A DNA stretch of 25,176 nt from JBBQRS01 sp038214535 (GTDB taxonomy: Bacteria; Chloroflexota; Anaerolineae; CG2-30-64-16), in the NCBI GenBank assembly GCA_038214535.1, contig JBBQRS010000073.1, positions 1 through 25,176 on the forward strand, in the 5' to 3' direction. Below the pieces are notes generated by a model. The model made no database searches. It saw only the letters and a program-made list of their open reading frames with translations, and had not been told where the DNA came from. Made by a program: the position numbers and the translations under genes. Shown in pieces: positions 15,457 through 22,285 of the stretch (within the stretch, counting starts at the first letter, position 1; each line of letters opens with the position of its first letter).

Positions 15457-18444
15457 TCAGAAGCCCGGCAGCGGCACGGCCCCGCTTGTCGGATCCCACC
15501 AGTCGCCGCGCGTGTCGGGGTCAATCATCTTGTAGTTAACGCCGATGGCCGCGAAGTACTTCATCGCGCAACGCACCTTGCGTTCTTCATGCGGGAAGCG
15601 TAGCGTCCCCAGCTTGCCGCCTTTCGTCTCGTGGACGAACGCCTGCACTTCGACCGTGCCGTCGCGGTGAACACGCGCGACGCCCCAGTCGGGGTTGTAG
15701 TTGCCGATGATCTCAGGGAGATCAATCTTGAACGCCGAGGGAAACTTGAAATAGAACCGGATGGCGTCCCCGTCGTGCTTGATGGCTTCCACGTAGCGCT
15801 GCTCGACCTCCGAATCCTTCTGCACGAGATTATACAATCCGTGCGGGCCGGCTTCGACGATCTCTTTCTGGGGATACTTGCGGATGGGTGGAAAAAGCGC
15901 GTCCAGGTCGTACCCGGCGTCTTCCTCTTCGATCACGAATTCGATGCGCTCGGTGATGTGCGCGGCCGCGGCGTTCCGCAATTCCCGGATGAAGACGTTG
16001 GCGAAGCCTTCGGGGTTTTGCAGGAAGTACGCCTTCTTATCGGCGCGCATGGCCCGGAAGATAGCGTTAACCGTGGGGCGGGTGAGGCCGGTTTGTTGCG
16101 CGGCGCGCTCGATCAGGTTGAAAACGGGGTAACGTTCCGTCTTGACCTGCACGAACCGCTCGCGGGCCTCGCCGCCGAATGCCTCCGGCGTGTAGGTATA
16201 CTCCTTGCCGACAGGCAGCCTGAGACCGGCGTTCGTGAACACAACTTGCCACTCGCCATCCACCTGCTCGACCGCCAGGGGGCCGAGTGAGCGCAGATGA
16301 TCGTTGCCGAGCTTGCGAGCGACGTCGTCGCCGGCGCGCAGGGTTGGCGTCGCTTCCTGTTCGTCGCCATACTGATCGAACAGCAGGAACTGCACCTTTG
16401 CCTTGCCGGGGTCAACCTGAATGACCTTGAGCTTGTATGCGCCGAGGACGATGCGGCCCTTTTCCACCACCAGCACGTGGCCGGGGTAATCCGCCCGGTT
16501 GACCCGGTAGACGCATTGCTCGATGAGTGTATCCGTGTCCACGGCGATCCGGTAGCGCATGCGCCGATTGAGGCGTTGCCAGAACTGCGCAAAGGCCTCA
16601 CTCTCATAGAAAATTTTATCGTCGCGCAGCGCAACTTTCGGCAGTTTGGCGTTGCCGACCAGCGGCGGCGCGAGGGTCCCGTCCTCCTGGTATTCCTGCT
16701 GCAAGCGCGCCGCGTAGTCGTGATAACTCTCATTGGCAACGACGGTCAGGACGTTCACATCTTCATCGTGAATCCGCTCGCCCGTCTGATCCACACAGAG
16801 CCGCAACCCGCGCCCGATCTCCTGGCGCTTCCTGATCTCCGAGACCGTCTGGTTGAGCGTGCAAATCTGGAAGACGTTGGGGTTATCCCACCCCTCTTTG
16901 AGCGCCGAGTGGGCGAAGATGAAGCTCACCGGCTCATCAAAAGAGAGCAGTCTTTCCTTGTCGCGCATGATGAGCGCAAACGCTTTCTTCTCAGCTTCGC
17001 GCTCGGCGACCGTGCGGCCCGACGTATCCTGCGCGACCTCGCCGCCGCCCCGCTGGCGCATATAGGCAAAGTAGCCCCGGTGAACATCGCGCACATCAAG
17101 CGGCTTGAAGAGGCCAAAATCATGCTTCATCCGCTCGAACTCTTCTTCGAACAGGCGGCGGATAAGCCCGTCTGCCGCGGCATAATTGGCGACCCGGTCC
17201 ACAAAGAGAAGGGAAAGGACCTTGATCTCTTGCTGCGCCAGGGCAGATTGCTGCTCCATGTGCCGCAAGATCGTCTGGCGGATTTGTTCCCGGAAGATCG
17301 CCGGGCGCGAGGGGCCGGATGCGTCGTTAAGGTAGAGCCGCCGGCCGTTGCGGAACTCCACGAAACCCGCCCCCGCGTCAATGTTCTCCACCACGTAGCC
17401 GGCGCGATGCTCGGCGCGATCCGTCTTTTTGAAGAGGTCGTCGCCCTGGCGAAGCGCGATCTCGACCTCGCGCGTGCCAAGCAGATCGGTGACGCGCGCC
17501 CGCACGCGCGCCGTGATGCGGGGCGGCGGGGTGATGTCTACCACGGCCAGCACATCGGCATTGGGGCTCTCCACCTCCGTGATGCCGTAGACCTGGATGC
17601 GCTTGACGAGGCCGCGCTGATAGGCGTCCACCGGCGTAAGCTGATAGACCAGATTCGGGTGCGTGCGGTGGGTCGCGCTGTAACGCAGGGCGAAGAGTGG
17701 GTTGAGGGTGCGCAGCGCCTCCTTCGCCCGGACGCTCTCCATGTTCTGCGGCTCATCCAGGATCAGGATCGGGCGCGTCGCCTGGATGAACTGGTAGGGC
17801 TGCCGTTCGCCGGGCAGCTTCTCCGAGGCCTTGTAGAGGTTATTCGTGGCCTTGTTGAAGGCGTCCAGCGTGATGAGCAAGACCGTGACGGTGTTGGCCG
17901 TGGCGAAGTGGCGGATGCGGCTCAGTTGCGCGCCGTCATACGGGATCAGGTCGAACGGCTCGTTGTCGTAGAGCGCGCGGAAGTGGTCGCGCGTGATTTC
18001 GACATTCTTGACCACGCCTTCGTAGATCGCGATGCTCGGCACGACGATGACGAACTTGCTCCAACCGTAGCGTTTGCGCAGCTCGTAGATCGTGCGTAGA
18101 TAGACGTAGGTCTTGCCGGTGCCGGTCTCCATTTCGACGGTGAAGTGCGGCGCGAGGATGGTGCGATCCTCGATGCCGGCCAGCCCCACCCCTTGATCGA
18201 ATTCGATGACGCCGCGGCGCGCGTCCTCGGGAATGCGGTTTGCGCGCTGCACCTCGCCGAGATTGGGGCGTAGGAACGATTCGGCCAGCGCCGCGCCGGG
18301 GGCCAGGTTACTCACGATTTCGTCGCTCAGCCCGAAGCCGGCCGCATAGCGCGGCATCCCCTCGAAGAGGCGCGCGACGCTCTCCACCGCGCGGAGTTGG
18401 TGCTCCTGGTTCGCATCAAACTTCAGTTGGAGCTTCGAGGCCAT
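15457..18444 (-). CDS. res: Type III restriction enzyme, Res subunit
   Basis: Res is the translocase and nuclease of a type III restriction system; it acts with Mod to cut DNA near unmethylated sites. Helicase motifs are present: Walker A EMETGTGKTYVYL, DEAD-like PILILDEPQNME, and motif VI EIGRGLRLCVDQTGE. The C-terminus has a PD-(D/E)xK nuclease site in PDWGVARV and FVHETKGG (Asp922, Glu942, Lys944 counted from the ATG at 18453). The N-terminus LQLKFDANQEHQLRAVESV is the family start, so I prefer the ATG at 18444 (MASKLQLKFD), nine bases inside a second ATG at 18453. Neither has a strong ribosome-binding site. At about 995 residues it is full length and uninterrupted. No minus-strand promoter is apparent directly upstream, so it is probably expressed from the mod promoter. 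Confidence 0.93.
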   Translation of the reverse strand: MASKLQLKFDANQEHQLRAVESVARLFEGMPRYAAGFGLSDEIVSNLAPGAALAESFLRPNLGEVQRANRIPEDARRGVIEFDQGVGLAGIEDRTILAPHFTVEMETGTGKTYVYLRTIYELRKRYGWSKFVIVVPSIAIYEGVVKNVEITRDHFRALYDNEPFDLIPYDGAQLSRIRHFATANTVTVLLITLDAFNKATNNLYKASEKLPGERQPYQFIQATRPILILDEPQNMESVRAKEALRTLNPLFALRYSATHRTHPNLVYQLTPVDAYQRGLVKRIQVYGITEVESPNADVLAVVDITPPPRITARVRARVTDLLGTREVEIALRQGDDLFKKTDRAEHRAGYVVENIDAGAGFVEFRNGRRLYLNDASGPSRPAIFREQIRQTILRHMEQQSALAQQEIKVLSLLFVDRVANYAAADGLIRRLFEEEFERMKHDFGLFKPLDVRDVHRGYFAYMRQRGGGEVAQDTSGRTVAEREAEKKAFALIMRDKERLLSFDEPVSFIFAHSALKEGWDNPNVFQICTLNQTVSEIRKRQEIGRGLRLCVDQTGERIHDEDVNVLTVVANESYHDYAARLQQEYQEDGTLAPPLVGNAKLPKVALRDDKIFYESEAFAQFWQRLNRRMRYRIAVDTDTLIEQCVYRVNRADYPGHVLVVEKGRIVLGAYKLKVIQVDPGKAKVQFLLFDQYGDEQEATPTLRAGDDVARKLGNDHLRSLGPLAVEQVDGEWQVVFTNAGLRLPVGKEYTYTPEAFGGEARERFVQVKTERYPVFNLIERAAQQTGLTRPTVNAIFRAMRADKKAYFLQNPEGFANVFIRELRNAAAAHITERIEFVIEEEDAGYDLDALFPPIRKYPQKEIVEAGPHGLYNLVQKDSEVEQRYVEAIKHDGDAIRFYFKFPSAFKIDLPEIIGNYNPDWGVARVHRDGTVEVQAFVHETKGGKLGTLRFPHEERKVRCAMKYFAAIGVNYKMIDPDTRGDWWDPTSGAVPLPGF

Positions 18445-18472
18445 GAGGATCATCTTTCGCTTTTCGAGTGTA

Positions 18473-18500
18473 TTGACATTTGGTCAATTTCGACTATAAT
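18473..18500 (+). promoter_or_regulatory. Consensus sigma-70 promoter with a palindrome over the -35
   Basis: TTGACA (18473-18478), 16 bp, then TATAAT (18495-18500): both hexamers are perfect. The sequence TTGACATTTGGTCAA (18473-18487) is a dyad (TTGAC/GTCAA) overlapping the -35 and could be an operator. It points rightward, opposite to the flanking genes. Confidence 0.85.
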
Positions 18501-18506
18501 AGAGTT

Positions 18507-18576
18507 AATCCATTCAGTGGAGGTGGATGGCCTTCGGCCATCGGAGGAAGCGCCCTTGCGGGCGCTTCCTCTTTTT
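18507..18576 (+). ncRNA. Predicted small RNA of about 70 nt within the type III RM locus
   Basis: The transcript predicted from the consensus promoter begins near 18507. It contains a perfect 7-bp hairpin (18526-18532 with 18536-18542, loop UUC). It ends at an intrinsic terminator (18544-18576). No long frame exists; a short frame at 18527 has GGAGG only three bases upstream and runs through the terminator, so I judge it unlikely. The RNA is antisense to the mRNA linking the DUF3800 gene to res and ends exactly at the DUF3800 stop codon. It could tune Res synthesis or be an independent regulator. I recognise no known RNA family. The promoter and terminator are seen directly; the function is unknown. 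Confidence 0.65.
18544..18576 (+). terminator. Intrinsic terminator
   Basis: There is a perfect 12-bp stem, GAGGAAGCGCCC (18544-18555) and its complement (18560-18571), with loop TTGC, followed directly by TTTTT. The T-tract is only on the plus strand, so the terminator serves rightward transcription. Confidence 0.9.
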
Positions 18577-19367
18577 CACGGCAACAGCTTTTTGCCATAG
18601 CCATCAATCTGCCCCGTTCGAGCGTTTCTAAGATACTTGGATTGGCGCAAGATAGCCGCAATCTGATCGCCGAACACATCGCGGCTGTCTATCATCAGGC
18701 CATGTTCGATGAGCGTCTCGCGCCGTGACGGGTGAGCGACCAGATCGGCAAGTTGTAGGCCGGCGACATTCGCGCTTTTGGGCTTTACCTTCAACTCCGA
18801 AGATGTGAGGCAAGCCTGCCACCAGTTTGCCGGGATATTGTCTGTGCCGCCGGTATATAGCCTGGAGTAAGAGAGCTTGAGCTTACCATCCTCCGTTCCT
18901 CCGCGGCTTTCCACCATCAGGTCTCCATGATGCTTGCCATAATGGAGGAAAAGCACGAAGCGTTCCAGCAGAATCGCCAGGCAGTAGTGATAGGGGTGAT
19001 AGTGCCACACCTGATACTGATCACGATGCGCTCGCTTGTCAATGACCACCGTGATCACGCGGTATTCCCAGCGCGCCAGAGAGGTAAGAAGCATCGTGTT
19101 GAACTGCCGCTCGACATCAGGATCACGAAGCGAGTAAAAAGGTGAACGTTTATTCACCAGCTCCTTGCGATGAAAGATCACCGGCACGTCGGGATCATGC
19201 TGGAAAAACGTGCGCTTGAGATGATCCATCTCCGGCTGCAAGATGTTGAGCGTGTATCCAGATTCGAGGATGACGCCGGTCAGCGATAGGAACCGCTGGT
19301 TAGGATCATCCGCATGATTCATGTCATGATTGCCCACTTCATCAACGTAGAGCCGGTAAAGCGCCAT
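18576..19367 (-). CDS. DUF3800 domain protein
   Basis: The N-terminus MALYRLYVDEVGNHD carries the (Y/F)xDExG motif of DUF3800, here with Val in place of the common Ser. LKVKPKSANVAGLQLADLVAHP near residue 220 is the second conserved block (Q-x-A-D). DUF3800 proteins are predicted RNase H-like-fold proteins of unknown biochemical role, often found near restriction or other defence genes. I chose the ATG at 19367, which has AGGGGA just upstream; the frame is open to a TTG at 19382. The 263 residues look complete. The gene lies between mod and res in the same direction, 43 nt after mod, which suggests co-transcription. Its base composition is lower in GC than the flanks. It may be an accessory nuclease of the system. 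Confidence 0.85.
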   Translation of the reverse strand: MALYRLYVDEVGNHDMNHADDPNQRFLSLTGVILESGYTLNILQPEMDHLKRTFFQHDPDVPVIFHRKELVNKRSPFYSLRDPDVERQFNTMLLTSLARWEYRVITVVIDKRAHRDQYQVWHYHPYHYCLAILLERFVLFLHYGKHHGDLMVESRGGTEDGKLKLSYSRLYTGGTDNIPANWWQACLTSSELKVKPKSANVAGLQLADLVAHPSRRETLIEHGLMIDSRDVFGDQIAAILRQSKYLRNARTGQIDGYGKKLLP

Positions 19368-19410
19368 CCATTCCCCTGTCAATGTGAACTCGCTGCAACA
19401 CGCCGATCAA

Positions 19411-21285
19411 TCAAATCACCTTCACCCGCCGCCCATCCTCCAGCCGGACTTTGGCCTCGTCGGTGAGCGCAGCGTCGAGGCAGATGAAGGTGTCGTCCTT
19501 GCCCATCGCCGGCGCGGCGATCGTCTCCGGGTGGACGTGCGCGTCGAGACAGACGTAGAGCCGATGTGCGAGGAGGTCGGACGAGACGCGGGTGACGCGG
19601 TTCTGCGTGAACTCCGGCAGCGGCTCGACCGTGCTGTCGAGCGGGAAGCCTTCCATCAGCATCACCTCCGTGAGGAGGCCCGCGGGCTCCCAGCCTGCGA
19701 CGAGGGGCGACTCGAAGCGGTCGAAGAGGGTCTGCAGGGCGGCGAGGTCGTCGCCGTCGTAGTCGCGCCACGCCTGATAGTTCGAGCGCCCGAGCTTGAA
19801 GACGCGGAAGCCGAGGTCTTCGGGGCCGTCGCGGCCCGTGGTGAGCTTGCCCGCGTCCTCCGCCTCCATCCGCGCGATCACCCGCCGGATGCGCTCTTTG
19901 CCGACGTCCGCGATGGTATCGAAACCAAGCCGCCTTGCTGGAGAATCTGCCGGAGTGAGCTCAGGTAGTTGCACCATGATAAATTGGCAATTCCCGTCTG
20001 CTTCGCGATTCTGAGCCAGCACCGCATGGGCAGTTGTGCATGAACCAGAGAAGAAATCCAAAACTATGTCTCTTGAATCATTCCCTGTGGCAATCTGAAG
20101 CATTCGTCGCACCAACTTCGTGGGTTTTGGAGTGTCGAAGGGACTTTCGCCCCCAAAAATCACCTGCAACTCCTTCTTACTCTGATCGTTATGACCTGCT
20201 TCTGTATGCGGCCACCATGCCGACGCCACAACACCCTGCCGTACTTCTGACAAGAACCGTTTAGGTACCGGACGCTTGTTTCCATCTCTCCCAAACCATA
20301 TTCTGTTGTCTTCTATCATTTGTTCGACAACATCACGAGGGTGTCTCCAACTTGCGCCTTTCGGCGGATAGAAGATTTTCCCGGTCTTGGGAGATTTTAT
20401 TGGATAGTAATCCCTTTCGCGGTATTCAGATCTGGTCAAGTTATCAGAGCGCCAGAGACCTCGCGGATCATTGTCCGGGTTTTGGTACACGTCATCTTGT
20501 TTCTTTGTTCTCGGTAGCATATTGGGTTGGAAAGCAGATGACCTCTGATAAACCAAAATGCTGTCATGCATGGGTGGAATACCTTTGGCATCACTTGAAA
20601 TAGCATATTTCTTTTGCCACACCACATTAGCTACGAAATTCTCCTCACCAAAGACTTCATTCATTAGCGCGCGTAAGTTATGGACCTCGTTATCGTCAAT
20701 ACTGACGAAAATCACGCCGTCGTCGCGCAGCAGGTTGCGCGCCAGGCGCAGCCGGGGATACATCATGTTGAGCCAGTTCGAGTGATAGCGCCCGCCCGCC
20801 TGCGTGTTCGTCACCAACACGCGGCCCGCCTCGTCGGCCTGGCCCGTGGCGCGCAGATACTCCTCCACCGGCTGCGCGAAGTGGTCGTTATAGATGAAGT
20901 CGTTGCCGGTGTTGTAGGGCGGGTCAATATAAATCAGCTTCACCCGGCCCGCATACGCCTTCTGCAGCAGCTTCAACACCTCCAGGTTATCCCCCTCGAT
21001 GAAGACGTGACGGGTCGTCTCCTCATGGACGCCCTCGCCGGGGGCGGGGTGCAGCGCGCCGGCGCTCGGGGTGCTCGCCAACCGCCGCGCCTCGCGCTTG
21101 CCCGGCCAGAAGAGGCCGAAATGCTCGGCGTCGCGGCCCTCGTCTTCCAGGTGTTCGCCCAGCGCCTCGAGCAGCGCGTCGCGGTTGAGCTTGCCGTCGG
21201 CGAACGCCTCGGGCGCGATGGCGCGCAGCGCGGCCAGGCGGTCGGCGTCAAAGGTTGCGGTGGGGCGGAGTTTTTCGATGGGCAT
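19411..21285 (-). CDS. mod: Type III DNA adenine methyltransferase, Mod subunit
   Basis: Mod methylates adenine N6 and provides sequence recognition for Res. The catalytic motif IYIDPPYNTGNDF (DPPY at 121-124) precedes the SAM-binding motif LDFFSGSCTTAHAV (409-422), the order of beta-class enzymes. The usual FxGxGTT is FSGSCTT here, a Gly-to-Cys change. Residues 200-405 between the motifs include the target recognition domain. I start at the ATG 21285 (MPIEKLRPTATFD): it has GGAAG five bases upstream and lies about 37 nt after a predicted promoter start. The frame is open a further 83 codons, but those are repeat sequence at their far end. The region 19925-20690 is visibly richer in A+T than both ends of the gene. 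Length 624 residues, intact. Confidence 0.93.
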   Translation of the reverse strand: MPIEKLRPTATFDADRLAALRAIAPEAFADGKLNRDALLEALGEHLEDEGRDAEHFGLFWPGKREARRLASTPSAGALHPAPGEGVHEETTRHVFIEGDNLEVLKLLQKAYAGRVKLIYIDPPYNTGNDFIYNDHFAQPVEEYLRATGQADEAGRVLVTNTQAGGRYHSNWLNMMYPRLRLARNLLRDDGVIFVSIDDNEVHNLRALMNEVFGEENFVANVVWQKKYAISSDAKGIPPMHDSILVYQRSSAFQPNMLPRTKKQDDVYQNPDNDPRGLWRSDNLTRSEYRERDYYPIKSPKTGKIFYPPKGASWRHPRDVVEQMIEDNRIWFGRDGNKRPVPKRFLSEVRQGVVASAWWPHTEAGHNDQSKKELQVIFGGESPFDTPKPTKLVRRMLQIATGNDSRDIVLDFFSGSCTTAHAVLAQNREADGNCQFIMVQLPELTPADSPARRLGFDTIADVGKERIRRVIARMEAEDAGKLTTGRDGPEDLGFRVFKLGRSNYQAWRDYDGDDLAALQTLFDRFESPLVAGWEPAGLLTEVMLMEGFPLDSTVEPLPEFTQNRVTRVSSDLLAHRLYVCLDAHVHPETIAAPAMGKDDTFICLDAALTDEAKVRLEDGRRVKVI

Positions 21286-21328
21286 AACGGCTTCCGGGTT
21301 GAGCGGGTGGGCGTGACGATATGGGGAG

Positions 21329-21358
21329 ATTATAAACATACTTCCGCGCGCACGGCAA
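21329..21358 (-). promoter_or_regulatory. Promoter of the mod-DUF3800-res operon
   Basis: On the minus strand TTGCCG (21353-21358), 18 bp, then a perfect TATAAT (21329-21334). Transcription from about 21322 would leave a leader of about 37 nt before mod. This also argues against any start upstream of 21322. Confidence 0.65.
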
Positions 21359-21368
21359 GCCCCCCACT

Positions 21369-21437
21369 GCACGCGGAGACGCGGAGGACGCGGAGAATAT
21401 CTTTCTTCTACTCCGCGATCTCCGCGTCTCCGCGTGC
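21369..21437. repeat. ACGCGGAG-type hairpin repeat, copy 4
   Basis: Arms 21369-21395 and 21411-21437 pair with two mismatches in 27 bp. The loop (AATATCTTTCTTCTA) is nearly the same as in copy 3 at 15353-15369. Confidence 0.88.
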
Positions 21438-21446
21438 TGATGGTCT

Positions 21447-21482
21447 GGCCCCTCTCCCTCCGGGAGAGGTTGGGTGAGGGGG
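21447..21482. repeat. CCCCTCTCCC / GGGAGAGG...GGTGAGGG repeat, second clear copy
   Basis: It is almost the same as 15407-15439 and again comes about 10 nt after an ACGCGGAG hairpin, so the two families occur as a composite unit. Confidence 0.75.
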
Positions 21483-21486
21483 TCTT

Positions 21487-21546
21487 GCTCGTAGTGCGCA
21501 GTCTTCTGCGCGCCCCCCACGGCGCAGAGGACATCGCACTACGAGC
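21487..21546. terminator. Nested inverted repeat downstream of the flavodoxin gene
   Basis: Outer arms GCTCGTAGTGCG (21487-21498) and CGCACTACGAGC (21535-21546) are perfect. Inner arms CTTCTGCGC and GCGCAGAGG add 9 bp with one mismatch. It starts 13 nt beyond the flavodoxin stop and may end that transcript. Confidence 0.6.
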
Positions 21547-21558
21547 GAAGAAGGGAAC

Positions 21559-22089
21559 CTAAGCCAGCTTCGCGGGCAGCGCCTCGGCCCAGGCGCGGAT
21601 CGCGTCCTGGTTGGGGAGATCGCGGTGATCGGGCTGGTTCTCCGCCATCTTGCCCACCATGCCCCTGAGCATCGGGTTGAGATCGTCGAAATCCCCGCCC
21701 TCGGTGATCAGCGCGCCCGCGAAGAGGCCGCTGTCTACCGGCAGCATCCCCGGCGCGGCCTCACGCACCTTGTCGAGGTAGGCGGTGGCCGTGGCGCGAT
21801 GCTCCGGCGTGTCTTCGCACATCGTCAGGCAAACGACGAAACAGGCGACCGGCTTCGCGGCCAGCGCCTTCTGGTTGCGCTTCGCGAAGGCCGGCACGGC
21901 GCGCGGTAACCGCCCCGCGTGGACGGATGTGCCCAGGACGATGGCGTCATACGGCGCGACATCCTTCACCTTACCGGCGCGCTTCACGTCCACAGAATTG
22001 CCGTCCGCGCGCAGGGCGTCGGCGACGATGTCGGCAGCCTGGTGGGTCGCCCCGGCCCAGGTTTCATAGGCGATCAGGATATGGGCCAT
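21559..22089 (-). CDS. Flavodoxin-domain protein (HemG/flavodoxin_5-like)
   Basis: The first strand and phosphate loop (MAHILIAYETWAGATHQAADIVADAL) bind FMN phosphate. DAIVLGTSVHAGRLP is the second isoalloxazine loop, and KPVACFVVCLTMCED follows as the next strand. The pattern is that of flavodoxin_5/HemG-like proteins. These are about 175 residues and can act as menaquinone-dependent protoporphyrinogen oxidase or as general electron carriers. This protein has 176 residues. The start is the ATG at 22089, with GGAGGAG six bases upstream; an open extension of 23 codons has no ribosome-binding site. No haem genes are nearby, so HemG function is only a possibility. Confidence 0.87.
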   Translation of the reverse strand: MAHILIAYETWAGATHQAADIVADALRADGNSVDVKRAGKVKDVAPYDAIVLGTSVHAGRLPRAVPAFAKRNQKALAAKPVACFVVCLTMCEDTPEHRATATAYLDKVREAAPGMLPVDSGLFAGALITEGGDFDDLNPMLRGMVGKMAENQPDHRDLPNQDAIRAWAEALPAKLA

Positions 22090-22160
22090 GGCGTGCTCCT
22101 CCCGGATTGTGCATAGGATTACACCCATCTCTACGCAGCCGCGCACCGCGGGTTGCATCT

Positions 22161-22187
22161 GGCTCCTCTCCCCGTGGGAGAGGAGCC
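22161..22187. repeat. Perfect 12-bp hairpin with 3-nt loop
   Basis: GGCTCCTCTCCC, loop CGT, then GGGAGAGGAGCC. It is a trimmed, perfected relative of the CCCCTCTCCC family. It lies between the divergent flavodoxin and decarboxylase genes and is followed by a single ACACGGAT-family arm at 22203-22229. Confidence 0.75.
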
Positions 22188-22244
22188 AGAACGCCAGCCG
22201 TGCAATCCGTGTCAGGAATCCGTGTTGGCTTTCCCCGCGTCTGG

Positions 22245-22253
22245 TGCTAAACT
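22245..22253 (+). promoter_or_regulatory. Extended -10 element before the decarboxylase gene
   Basis: TGCTAAACT fits TGnTATAAT with two changes and lies 33 nt before the ATG. It resembles the element at 11701. No convincing -35 is present. Confidence 0.35.
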
Positions 22254-22285
22254 GAACGCATCAGCTAAACCAAAGGATCTGCCAC

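Noticed and set aside
16297..18099. Plus-strand 600-codon open frame opposite res
   Set aside because: The minus-strand frame has all type III Res motifs. The plus frame has no recognisable domain or ribosome-binding site and is a by-product of GC-rich codon use.
18527..18634. Short ORF starting MAFGHRRKRPCG in the small RNA
   Set aside because: It reads through the intrinsic terminator into the complement of the DUF3800 gene. GGAGG is only three bases from the ATG, so translation is unlikely.
21286..21534. 83-residue N-terminal extension of Mod
   Set aside because: It runs through two repeat families and upstream of the predicted transcription start. The ATG at 21285 begins the conserved family sequence.
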